Assembly (NCBI RefSeq): GCF_003862475.1
Contig: NZ_RRCO01000002.1
Coordinates: forward strand, 248,001 to 312,000
Source: Lachnoanaerobaculum gingivalis
Lineage (GTDB): Bacteria; Bacillota; Clostridia; Lachnospirales; Lachnospiraceae
DNA: 64,000 nucleotides
Direction of reading: 5' to 3'
Shown one piece after another: positions 1 through 6,522 of this stretch. The position numbers were made by a program, and so were the translations under genes. The stretch's first letter is position 1. Every line of letters starts with the position of its first letter. The notes under the pieces were generated by a model. It did not search any database. It was given only the letters and a program-made list of their open reading frames with translations, and had not been told where the DNA came from.

Positions 1-239
1 AAATAAAAGCTATTATTCAGAGTATGTCTGAAAAAGAAAGGCTTGATCCAAGTCTTTTGAACCCTTCAAGAAAAAACAGAATTGCAAAGGGTTCAGGTGT
101 AAATATTGCTGATGTCAACAGACTTGTAAAGCAATTTGAACAGATGAAAAAGATGATGAAGCAATTCCCGGGTATGATGAAGAATGGTAAAAAGAGAGGA
201 GCCCTTGGCGGACTCTTCGGAGGAAAATTAGGTTTTTAA
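1..239 (+). CDS. ffh: Signal recognition particle GTPase Ffh, C-terminal end (5' end outside window)
   Basis: Final part of Ffh, the SRP54-type GTPase that binds 4.5S RNA and exposed signal sequences of nascent membrane proteins and hands the ribosome to FtsY. The gene enters from beyond the left edge; the first whole codon is at base 3 and the frame ends at a TAA at 237-239. Visible is the M domain: the [13 protein letters not shown] segment typical of the RNA-binding helices, then the methionine-rich tail (MKKMMKQ, GMM) that contacts signal peptides. The ATG at base 24 is an internal methionine, not a start. It lies at the head of the usual Firmicute ffh-rpsP-khpA-rimM-trmD order. Confidence 0.95.
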   Translation, partial: IKAIIQSMSEKERLDPSLLNPSRKNRIAKGSGVNIADVNRLVKQFEQMKKMMKQFPGMMKNGKKRGALGGLFGGKLGF

Positions 240-307
240 CGGATTTTATTCTAAATAATTAGAATTGATCATATATAGATTTTTATAGCTATTAGGAGGA
301 TAATAAA

Positions 308-550
308 ATGGCAGTTAAGATGAGATTAAAGAGAATGGGACAGAAGAAGGCACCTTTCTATAGAGTAGTTGTTGCTGATGCTCGTTCACCAAGAGACGGT
401 AGATTTATCGACGAGGTTGGTTACTATGATCCAACAGTTGAGCCAAGCGTAATCAAGTTTGATGAGGAGAACACAAAGAAGTGGCTTGCTAACGGTGCAC
501 AGCCAACTGACAGAGTTGCTAAGCTTTTAAAGAGTGCCGGATTAGTATAA
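308..550 (+). CDS. rpsP: 30S ribosomal protein S16
   Basis: Small-subunit protein bS16, which stabilises the 5' domain of 16S rRNA during 30S assembly. The 80-residue length is normal and the N terminus ([18 protein letters not shown]) followed by [14 protein letters not shown] is the family signature. An AGGAGG ribosome binding site lies 8 bases before the ATG. It is the first complete gene of the rpsP-khpA-rimM-trmD group, 12 bases before khpA, so it is almost certainly cotranscribed with the downstream RNA-processing genes. Confidence 0.98.
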   Translation: MAVKMRLKRMGQKKAPFYRVVVADARSPRDGRFIDEVGYYDPTVEPSVIKFDEENTKKWLANGAQPTDRVAKLLKSAGLV

Positions 551-562
551 TAAGGACTGATT

Positions 563-790
563 ATGAAAGAAGTCATTGAGGTTATAGCAAAAGCTTTGGT
601 AGATGACCCGGCTCAAGTAAAAGTTGAAGAGACAATCGATGGTGATACTACTATCTGTACATTGTCTGTAGCCGAAGCTGATATGGGCAAGGTTATAGGT
701 AAGTCAGGAAAGATAGCAAAAGCTATCCGTTCTATCATAAAATCAGCATCTATAAGAGCTGAAAAAAAGGTAGTATTAGAAATAAAATAA
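563..790 (+). CDS. khpA: KH-domain RNA-binding protein KhpA
   Basis: Small 75-residue single KH-domain protein (the YlqC/KhpA family), which in other Firmicutes pairs with KhpB/Jag as a cytoplasmic RNA chaperone affecting cell elongation and ribosome-related RNA. The diagnostic GKSG loop (VIGKSGKIAKAIRSI, about residues 45-59) gives the GxxG nucleic-acid contact. It sits in its usual place between rpsP and rimM, 12 bases behind rpsP. About 75 bases separate it from rimM; a short A/T-rich inverted repeat is there but no convincing terminator. Confidence 0.93.
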   Translation: MKEVIEVIAKALVDDPAQVKVEETIDGDTTICTLSVAEADMGKVIGKSGKIAKAIRSIIKSASIRAEKKVVLEIK

Positions 791-867
791 CAAAACAAGC
801 TGCTACATTTGTAGTGGCTTTATTGCTATTTAAAGACTATATTAAGTAAGTTTTGAAAGAGAATAAA

Positions 868-1377
868 ATGATTGATAGATTTAGAGTGGGAGTAATCACA
901 AGCTCTCATGGAATAAAGGGTGAGGCAAAGGTATATCCTACATCTGATGACCAAAACAGACTGAAGAAAATAAAGAAAGTATATGCAAATATTAAGGGAG
1001 TAGAGACTGCACTTGATATTGAAACTGTCAGATTTCAAAAAAATATGGCGCTTGTAAAGTTTAAGCAGTTTAACACTCCTGAAGAAATACAGGCACTTAG
1101 GAATACCGATTTGTTTGTAAACAGAGAAAATGCCACACCTTTAAAAAAGAATGAAAACTATATTGCAGATCTTATAGGTCTTAATGTAGTTGATGAAGAT
1201 GGTACACTGCTTGGTAAAGTTACAGATGTATTCCCCACAGGGGCAAATCATGTAATGGAAGTGGACATGGGAGAAAAGAAGGTATTATTCCCATATATCA
1301 GCCAATGTATACTGGATGTGGATCTTGAGGAAGAAAAAATTAAAGTCCATGTTTTGGACGGACTTTTGGATTTATAG
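868..1377 (+). CDS. rimM: Ribosome maturation factor RimM
   Basis: RimM helps mature the 3' major domain of the 30S subunit and binds S19. Residues 1-85 form the RimM N-terminal beta barrel (FRVGVITSSHGIKGEAKV is the signature). The second half is the PRC-like barrel (LIGLNVVDEDGTLLGKVTDV ending in YISQCILDVDLEEEKIKVH). I place the start at the ATG at 868, giving 169 residues, the normal length; a TTG at 853 would add five residues that do not match the family. The gene ends two bases before trmD, so the two are translationally linked. Confidence 0.95.
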   Translation: MIDRFRVGVITSSHGIKGEAKVYPTSDDQNRLKKIKKVYANIKGVETALDIETVRFQKNMALVKFKQFNTPEEIQALRNTDLFVNRENATPLKKNENYIADLIGLNVVDEDGTLLGKVTDVFPTGANHVMEVDMGEKKVLFPYISQCILDVDLEEEKIKVHVLDGLLDL

Positions 1378-1379
1378 AT

Positions 1380-2129
1380 ATGAAGTTTTTTTGTTTAACA
1401 TTATTTCCTGAAATGATAGAAATGTGTATGAACACAAGTATAGTTGGTAGAGCCATAAAAAATGATTTTATATCAATGGAAGCCATAAATATACGTGATT
1501 ATACACTTGATAAACATAGAAGAGTGGATGACTATCCATATGGTGGCGGTGCAGGTATGGTAATGCAGGCAGAGCCTATTCATAAAGCATATGAGAGTAT
1601 CTGTGACAGACTAAATAAAAGAGCTAAGCTTATATATCTTTCACCTCAGGGCAAGGTATTTGATCAAAATGATGCCAAAGAACTTGCTAAACTTGATGAA
1701 ATAGTCTTTCTTTGCGGTCATTATGAGGGTGTGGACGAGAGAGCACTTGAACTTACAAATGCGCAGTGTTATTCGATAGGAGATTATGTACTTACAGGTG
1801 GTGAGCTTCCGGCGCTTGTAATGATGGATGCAATAGCAAGGATGGTAGACGGTGTGCTTACCAATAATGAAAGTGCGGATTTTGAGTCATTTGAAGATAA
1901 TTTACTGGAATATCCTCAGTATACAAGACCTGTAGAATATGAGGGACTTAGGGTACCTGATATGCTTCTTTCAGGACATCACAAAAATATAGAAGAGTGG
2001 CGAAGAAAAGAGTCTATAAAGAGAACTTATTTTAACAGACCTGATTTACTTGAGAATGCCAATCTTTCAAAAAAAGATTTAATTTATCTGGAGCAATTGA
2101 AGCAGGAAAGTGGTGAATTAGATGATTAG
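1380..2129 (+). CDS. trmD: tRNA (guanine37-N1)-methyltransferase TrmD
   Basis: TrmD uses S-adenosylmethionine to methylate N1 of G37 in tRNAs for Leu, Pro and Arg, preventing +1 frameshifting. The 249-residue protein shows the trefoil-knot SPOUT fold signatures: DYPYGGGAGMVMQAEP near residue 50, LCGHYEGVDERA around 111 and SIGDYVLTGGELPA around 130, the last two lining the SAM pocket. It follows rimM by two bases and overlaps the next gene by eight bases. In many Firmicutes rplS follows trmD; here a DUF4317 gene takes that place. Confidence 0.97.
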   Translation: MKFFCLTLFPEMIEMCMNTSIVGRAIKNDFISMEAINIRDYTLDKHRRVDDYPYGGGAGMVMQAEPIHKAYESICDRLNKRAKLIYLSPQGKVFDQNDAKELAKLDEIVFLCGHYEGVDERALELTNAQCYSIGDYVLTGGELPALVMMDAIARMVDGVLTNNESADFESFEDNLLEYPQYTRPVEYEGLRVPDMLLSGHHKNIEEWRRKESIKRTYFNRPDLLENANLSKKDLIYLEQLKQESGELDD

Positions 2130-3234
2130 AGAAGAAATAAATGAGATCAAAAAGCAGTTTAACAGGGATACTAATGTTATCACAAAGTATGCCGGTTGCT
2201 ATGTTGATGCTGAAAAGAATATAAAATTTATGAATAAGGATGCTTTCTATTCATTACCCGAGGAGGATGCTTTCAAATATGAGGAAATATTCAGAAAGAC
2301 CTTATCCGGGGCAATTGGAAAGTCATTACTTACCTTGGACTTTTCTTTGGATGATGAAGGTGAAGACAGCCCACATGCATTTTTAATGAAGCTAAGGGAG
2401 AGCAGACTTGATGATGAACTGCTTTTAGATGAGTTTTTCAGAAAAGTAATAGAATCCTATGAGCATGCGGAAAATTATTACATAATACTTATTGATATTA
2501 TGTATGATATCCCGGGTAAGGCAAGCGATAAGATTGCAATGGATGATGCTTCAAATGAAGTTTATCATGCGTTGCTTTGCAGTATTTGCCCTGTAAGCCT
2601 TTCAAAGCCGGCGCTCAGTTATTTTGCAAATGAAGGTGTAATTGCAAACAGAGTAAGAGATTGGATAGTAGGTATGCCGATGCATGGATTTTTATTCCCT
2701 GCATTTACAGACAGAACTACAGATATACATGCGGCATTATACTTCAGTAAGAAAAATGATGCACTTAATGAGAGTTTTATAAACGAAATAATAGGTGTAG
2801 AGCCTCCTATGTCATCAGTTATGCAAAAAGAAACTTTTGAAGCTGTGCTTTATGATATTTTAAGAGATGAGCTTACAATGCCTGTTATGTCCTCTTTAAG
2901 CTCAAATATGCTTGATTTGATTGCAGAAAACTCTGATAACCCCGAGCCTTTGGTACTTACAAAAAATGATATGGTAAAGCTTATTTCAAAGAGCGGTGTA
3001 TCTGATGAAGCAGTGGAATCATATGAGAAAAGTAAAGATGCCGATATTGAGGTTTTGGCCGATAATGTAATAGATACAAAGAAATTTGAAGTTAAAACAC
3101 CGGGTATTACTGTAAAAACCGACACGGATTCTATTGAAAAGCTTGAGACAAGAATCATAGACGGCAGAAAGTATATCCTTGTGCCTATAGAAGATGATGT
3201 GGAAGTTAACGGAATGCCTGTAAAGAGTATATAA
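2122..3234 (+). CDS. DUF4317 domain protein, function unknown
   Basis: A 370-residue cytoplasmic protein of the DUF4317 family, common in Clostridia and of unknown function. The family pattern is visible: an N terminus of the INEIKKQFNRDTNVITKYAGCY type, then FKKTLSGA-like FRKTLSGAIGKSLL, the SNEVYHALLCSICPV stretch around residue 150 and GFLFPAFTDRTTDIHAALYF around 194. There are no membrane segments. The tail from about residue 270 is variable. The start overlaps trmD by eight bases, so it is the last gene of the ribosome-associated cluster. Its final 22 codons lie inside the 112-bp repeat created by the neighbouring insertion sequence; the reading frame is intact. Confidence 0.88.
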   Translation: MIREEINEIKKQFNRDTNVITKYAGCYVDAEKNIKFMNKDAFYSLPEEDAFKYEEIFRKTLSGAIGKSLLTLDFSLDDEGEDSPHAFLMKLRESRLDDELLLDEFFRKVIESYEHAENYYIILIDIMYDIPGKASDKIAMDDASNEVYHALLCSICPVSLSKPALSYFANEGVIANRVRDWIVGMPMHGFLFPAFTDRTTDIHAALYFSKKNDALNESFINEIIGVEPPMSSVMQKETFEAVLYDILRDELTMPVMSSLSSNMLDLIAENSDNPEPLVLTKNDMVKLISKSGVSDEAVESYEKSKDADIEVLADNVIDTKKFEVKTPGITVKTDTDSIEKLETRIIDGRKYILVPIEDDVEVNGMPVKSI

Positions 3235-3281
3235 TACTATGTCTGTAAAGAGTATATAATACTATTGACATTTTGTATAAA
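3170..3281. repeat. Left copy of 112-bp direct repeat flanking the insertion sequence
   Basis: This stretch is repeated without a mismatch at 5292-5403. It contains the last 22 codons of the DUF4317 gene, its stop codon, a 25-bp tandem duplication and a TTGACA box. The match stops exactly at symmetrical distances (six bases) outside the 12-bp inverted repeats of the insertion sequence. That is what a target site duplication looks like, and the IS1634/IS1549 group is known for very long, variable duplications. Confidence 0.9.
3218..3265. repeat. 25-bp tandem repeat across the DUF4317 stop codon
   Basis: The 23-base unit starting CTGTAAAGAGTATATAATAC occurs at 3218-3240 and again at 3243-3265, a period of 25 bases with a two-base GT link. 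The first unit encodes the final KSI-stop of the DUF4317 protein; the second is untranslated. The pair is copied again inside the right flanking repeat (5340-5387). It therefore predates the insertion. Confidence 0.85.
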
Positions 3282-3287
3282 CCTGTC

Positions 3288-3299
3288 TTTGACAGCTAA
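3288..3299 (+). repeat. Left terminal inverted repeat of the insertion sequence
   Basis: TTTGACAGCTAA, matched by its exact reverse complement at 5274-5285. Both copies lie six bases inside the inferred element ends; the outer six bases are only partly complementary. Confidence 0.85.
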
Positions 3300-3342
3300 A
3301 AGGTCTGAACCCCGTATATATCAAGGGTTTCAGACCTTTTTT
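3298..3342. terminator. Hairpin terminator inside the left end of the insertion sequence
   Basis: Stem AAAGGTCTGAA pairs with TTCAGACCTTT, extended by CCC/GGG after one mismatch, followed by a run of T on the plus strand and by CCTTTT on the minus strand. It can end the transposase transcript on the minus strand. On the plus strand it would now stop transcripts leaving the ffh-trmD-DUF4317 operon. Confidence 0.75.
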
Positions 3343-3365
3343 AATTCACAAAAGTGTAGCTAGGA

Positions 3366-5141
3366 CTACCTACTTTTTTTGCTGTCTCGAAAGACTTTCT
3401 TCATACTCAAATCGGTTAAGATTTCATAATCGGTACGAAATCCAAATGCTTCATGAAGTGCATCTGTTATAGCTGTTCTTGTGTAAGTGGGTAGATATCC
3501 TAACTTTTCTCCCGGACGATACATCATCATAGAGCGTAATACGTTAATAATCTCATCGCATGTATATTGTTCGCCAAGTTTTTTCTCAAGTATCCTAAAG
3601 ACTACCAATGAAGCAAAACAAGTTATGAAATGTGCCTTTATGCGATCTTCTCTTTGAAGATAAATAGGGCGTGCACTGAACTCGGTTTTCATGATTCTGA
3701 AACATTCTTCAATTTCCCATCTCTTCTTGTTTATACGAACGATTTCTTCGGCTCCGGTTGTCTCCAGATTAGTACAAACGGCGTAGAAGCCGTCATATTT
3801 TTCTTCTTCAGCTATGAGGTTCGAATCTATATAAGGGATTTCTCTGTCACAGACTTCTCCTGAAGATGTCACTGCTTCAGTAGCAATAAAACGGCGTGGA
3901 TCATTTTGGTTTTTTTGATTTCTTTTATATTCCCCTTTTTCAATAAGCTTATTAGCACGGTCAATCTGGTTTTGCCTGATTTTTTGGTGATATTTTTTGT
4001 ACTTTAAGGAGAATGATACAATAAGATGTTGCTCTAACGCTTTATCACCTTCTTTGACCTTTTTATTGGATAAATCTTCTTTAATCCATCTTTCCTTATA
4101 AAAGACTTTATTATAGTCTGTTTGTTCATCTAGGTTATTCAGATTAAATAATCCTGTTTCACCTTGTACTGACCAGCCTTCAGGGTCTAGGGCAAACTCC
4201 TTTAAATATTTTGGAAGTTGTTTTATAGATTGTGTTGTTATAAAACTTCTCATTCTTTCACCAAATAAAGTTTTGTCGTTAAACTTTCTATTGGCATTTG
4301 AAGAAAGACCTGCGTCTGTACAGATAATAATACTATCAACACCATAATCATCGATTACCTTTTGTTCAAGAGGCTTTAGTGTTGGCTGCTCATTCTTATT
4401 TCCGGGGAAAATATCAAAAGCAAGAGGAATACCGTCATGATCCATAAACATTCCCATTCCGACAATAGGTAGTGGTTGATGTTGTTTTGATTTTCCATAT
4501 TTCCTAAGTTCGTCTTCCTGCTCGATTTCAAAGTAATAGTTTGTGCAATCATAGTAAAGAATGTCATTCCTGCGAGGAAGTATCCTTTGGCTATTTTTAT
4601 AAAGTTCAGATTGAATAAAGTCACTTTCTTTAGATAAAACAGAAAGTGAACGATATATATCATGTAAATTAAAGGTTGGCTGTTCAATAAACATTTTGGA
4701 AGAACGATTTGATGCCAACTTAGAAGATGGATAAAGGATACGAGTAAAAATTAGTCGAGATAAAATATCGTTCAAATCATATTCAAAGCTATACTTCTTT
4801 GAAATTTTAGAACAGATTTTATCCAGCTTAAGTGAATAGTAAATACTCTGAAGAAATAGATATCCACAGTTAAACAAATGTTTTTCATCAGGCTTCAGGA
4901 GTTTTGAAGGAGAACATTTTATCAATATCTCTTTTTGTTCCTCATATTCCTTACGATTAAGTTCATCAACATATTCCTTAGCCCAAACGTAAGGGTCTTT
5001 TCCATTAGCTCTAGTCCTAACCATATCAAGATTTCCAAGTTTTTCAATAGTAACTGTAGTGACAGAACCATTGGATTTGCGTATAGATTTCTGAACATAA
5101 AATGTAGCAGAGTTTTTTGATTTACTTACAGTAAGCTTCAT
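3366..5141 (-). CDS. IS1634 family DDE transposase
   Basis: Full-length 591-residue transposase. The N terminus resembles the family (YVQKSIRKSNGSVTTVTIEKLG). Catalytic residues of the DDE fold can be assigned: Asp198 in LYYDCTNYYFE, Asp276 in IICTDAGLSS, and Glu478 in KKRWEIEECFRIMK, the last being the family's E-containing signature with a long beta-strand insertion before it. The frame has no stops or shifts, so the enzyme is probably active. A strong GGAGGTGG ribosome binding site and an extended -10 box precede the ATG. The enzyme would excise and insert the element as DNA. Confidence 0.93.
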   Translation of the reverse strand: MKLTVSKSKNSATFYVQKSIRKSNGSVTTVTIEKLGNLDMVRTRANGKDPYVWAKEYVDELNRKEYEEQKEILIKCSPSKLLKPDEKHLFNCGYLFLQSIYYSLKLDKICSKISKKYSFEYDLNDILSRLIFTRILYPSSKLASNRSSKMFIEQPTFNLHDIYRSLSVLSKESDFIQSELYKNSQRILPRRNDILYYDCTNYYFEIEQEDELRKYGKSKQHQPLPIVGMGMFMDHDGIPLAFDIFPGNKNEQPTLKPLEQKVIDDYGVDSIIICTDAGLSSNANRKFNDKTLFGERMRSFITTQSIKQLPKYLKEFALDPEGWSVQGETGLFNLNNLDEQTDYNKVFYKERWIKEDLSNKKVKEGDKALEQHLIVSFSLKYKKYHQKIRQNQIDRANKLIEKGEYKRNQKNQNDPRRFIATEAVTSSGEVCDREIPYIDSNLIAEEEKYDGFYAVCTNLETTGAEEIVRINKKRWEIEECFRIMKTEFSARPIYLQREDRIKAHFITCFASLVVFRILEKKLGEQYTCDEIINVLRSMMMYRPGEKLGYLPTYTRTAITDALHEAFGFRTDYEILTDLSMKKVFRDSKKSR

Positions 5142-5163
5142 AGCATTCCACCTCCATGCTCAT

Positions 5164-5172
5164 ATTATACCA
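5164..5172 (-). promoter_or_regulatory. Extended -10 promoter element for the transposase
   Basis: On the minus strand the sequence reads TGGTATAAT, an extended -10 box (TGn plus a perfect TATAAT), about 20 bases before the GGAGGTGG ribosome binding site of the transposase. I see no good -35 box at 17 bases, which fits weak, self-limiting expression. Confidence 0.55.
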
Positions 5173-5213
5173 TATTTAACTATAAATAGCTACAAAAAAT
5201 AACATAAGAATTG

Positions 5214-5241
5214 ACAAAAAAATAAGACTGAAATCCAGTCT
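5214..5241 (-). terminator. Hairpin upstream of the transposase, blocking read-in transcription
   Basis: On the minus strand the stem AGACTG/CAGTCT with a five-base loop is followed by TTATTTTTTT. It lies between the right end of the element and the transposase promoter, so minus-strand transcripts entering from outside would be stopped before the transposase gene. Such barriers are known in other insertion sequences. Confidence 0.65.
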
Positions 5242-5273
5242 TTATAAGGGGTTGAGGTTTATAAAGGGAGTAG

Positions 5274-5285
5274 TTAGCTGTCAAA
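5274..5285 (-). repeat. Right terminal inverted repeat of the insertion sequence
   Basis: TTAGCTGTCAAA on the plus strand, the exact complement of the left repeat at 3288-3299, six bases inside the inferred right end of the element. Confidence 0.85.
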
Positions 5286-5291
5286 CTCCCG

Positions 5292-5403
5292 AGTATATCC
5301 TTGTGCCTATAGAAGATGATGTGGAAGTTAACGGAATGCCTGTAAAGAGTATATAATACTATGTCTGTAAAGAGTATATAATACTATTGACATTTTGTAT
5401 AAA
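5292..5403. repeat. Right copy of 112-bp direct repeat flanking the insertion sequence
   Basis: Identical to 3170-3281. This copy is joined to the ancestral downstream sequence. It holds a dead second copy of the DUF4317 gene end, which is now non-coding because it has no start, and the TTGACA box that serves the ribU promoter. Confidence 0.9.
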
Positions 5404-5415
5404 AAGTCTTAGAAT
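5387..5415 (+). promoter_or_regulatory. Sigma-A type promoter of the FMN riboswitch-ribU unit
   Basis: TTGACA at 5387-5392, a 17-base spacer and TAGAAT at 5410-5415, about 20 bases before the riboswitch. The -35 box is inside the 112-bp duplication while the -10 box is outside it. The left copy of the repeat has the same TTGACA but faces insertion-sequence DNA with no -10 box. Confidence 0.8.
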
Positions 5416-5434
5416 TAAACTAACAAAATAAATA

Positions 5435-5600
5435 TTTCTTCGGGGCGGGGTGTGATTCCCCACCGGCAGTATAGTCTGCGACCTGCATGAGCAGTTGATT
5501 TGGTGAAATTCCAAAACCGACAGTATAGTCTGGATGAGAGAAGAGTGTTTTCAGATTCATTTTCTTATACCCCCTATAGATAATATAGGGGTTTTTGAAT
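5435..5600 (+). promoter_or_regulatory. FMN riboswitch (RFN element) with transcription terminator
   Basis: The aptamer spans about 5435-5543 and shows the conserved RFN blocks: CTTCGGGGCGGGGTG, ATTCCCCACCGGC, GATTTGGTGAAATTCC, ACCGACAGTATAGTC and TGGATGAGAGAAGA. FMN binding closes the junction. Downstream lies an intrinsic terminator: CCCCTATA (5571-5578) pairs with TATAGGGG (5584-5591) before TTTTT. The arrangement fits transcriptional attenuation, with high FMN switching off the riboflavin importer that follows. Confidence 0.93.
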
Positions 5601-5640
5601 TGTAGAAAACCACTCCGAAGCATAAGCTATGGAGGTAGTT

Positions 5641-6384
5641 ATGTTAAAAACAGTAGTTGAAAATTTGGTTTTTGTAGCAGAATTCTTAGGAATCGTATTT
5701 GCTACATTTGTAGTCGCATATCTTTTTGAGAAGATAGCAAACAGGAAATCGGGTTATACCGGTCCGATTATTACAACTCAAAAGATTGCAATGGTAGGTT
5801 TATTCGGTGCTATAAGTACAATACTCATGATGTTTGAGTTCCCTGTACCCTTTGCTCCTACATTTTACAAACTTGACTTTTCCGAATTACCTGTAATGAT
5901 AGTAACCTTTGCTTTCGGTCCGGTTGCCGGAATACTTACAGAGTTTATAAAGATACTTTTAAAAGTAATGTTCAGATCCACCACTACAGCATTTGTAGGT
6001 GAGCTTGCAAACTTCTGTGTAGGAGCATCTTTGATACTTCCTTCAAGTATTATTTATATATTCAACAAAACAAGAAAAGGAGCTTTACTTGGAAGTATAG
6101 CGGGAACACTTACAATGACAGTATTCGGCTCACTTTTCAATGCATTGTATCTTTTACCTAAGTTTGCACAGATGTATGGAATGGATCTCGGTGCACTTGT
6201 AGGAATGGGAAGTGCAATAAACCCTGCAGTAACAAGCATTCAAACATTTGCACTTATGATAGTTGCACCTTTAAATTTACTAAAGGGTTGTATGATTTCA
6301 GTGCTTACAATTGCTCTTTATAAGAAGTTTTCACCAATACTAAAGCAGAGCAATTCATTTAGAGAAGTAAATACAGCAAAATAG
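5641..6384 (+). CDS. ribU: Riboflavin ECF transporter substrate-binding protein RibU
   Basis: RibU is the membrane S-component of an energy-coupling factor transporter: it binds riboflavin and works with the shared EcfA1/EcfA2/EcfT module, which is not in this window. The 247-residue protein has six hydrophobic segments and the family motif around residues 68-88 (FPVPFAPTFYKLDFSELPVM). The FMN riboswitch directly upstream supports flavin transport. I choose the ATG at 5641 because GGAGG lies five bases before it; the in-frame ATG at 5629 overlaps that site. A strong terminator follows, so the gene is monocistronic. Confidence 0.93.
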   Translation: MLKTVVENLVFVAEFLGIVFATFVVAYLFEKIANRKSGYTGPIITTQKIAMVGLFGAISTILMMFEFPVPFAPTFYKLDFSELPVMIVTFAFGPVAGILTEFIKILLKVMFRSTTTAFVGELANFCVGASLILPSSIIYIFNKTRKGALLGSIAGTLTMTVFGSLFNALYLLPKFAQMYGMDLGALVGMGSAINPAVTSIQTFALMIVAPLNLLKGCMISVLTIALYKKFSPILKQSNSFREVNTAK

Positions 6385-6390
6385 ACTTTT

Positions 6391-6415
6391 ACCGGCACTA
6401 ATGTGCCGGTTTTTT
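6391..6415 (+). terminator. Intrinsic terminator after ribU
   Basis: ACCGGCAC and GTGCCGGT form an 8-bp perfect stem with a four-base loop, followed by TTTTT. It ends the riboswitch-ribU unit just before the relA promoter. Confidence 0.92.
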
Positions 6416-6426
6416 CTTAGGTTTTC

Positions 6427-6455
6427 TTGCTTTTTTCACATTATATTCGTATAAT
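6427..6455 (+). promoter_or_regulatory. Promoter upstream of relA
   Basis: TTGCTT at 6427-6432, 17-base spacer, perfect TATAAT at 6450-6455, about 67 bases before the chosen relA start. It is the only good promoter I see before a long run of tightly packed plus-strand genes. Confidence 0.75.
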
Positions 6456-6522
6456 AAAAGCTTAGACATATATAACCCAAACTATAGCTTTGCAATATTT
6501 TAACCTGATAATGAGGATTTTG

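Larger units (their letters stand above)
3282..5291 (-). mobile_element. IS1634-type insertion sequence (IS4 superfamily), complete, 2010 bp
   Basis: The element carries one intact transposase gene, a 12-bp perfect terminal inverted repeat (TTTGACAGCTAA at 3288-3299 and its complement at 5274-5285) set six bases in from each boundary, and a perfect 112-bp direct repeat outside both ends. The length is close to that of other IS1634 members. A terminator-like hairpin lies just inside each end. The intact transposase, perfect flanking duplication and clean ends suggest a recent insertion. The boundaries are inferred from where the direct repeats stop. Confidence 0.9.

Noticed and set aside
3170-3281. 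Short repeats near the insertion sequence as a possible CRISPR or integron array
   Set aside because: Only two tandem units of 25 bases exist, without spacers of regular size and without cas genes; the second set is explained by target duplication.
5420-5623. Minus-strand 67-codon ORF
   Set aside because: It lies across the FMN riboswitch and its conserved RNA blocks; no ribosome binding site and no family likeness.
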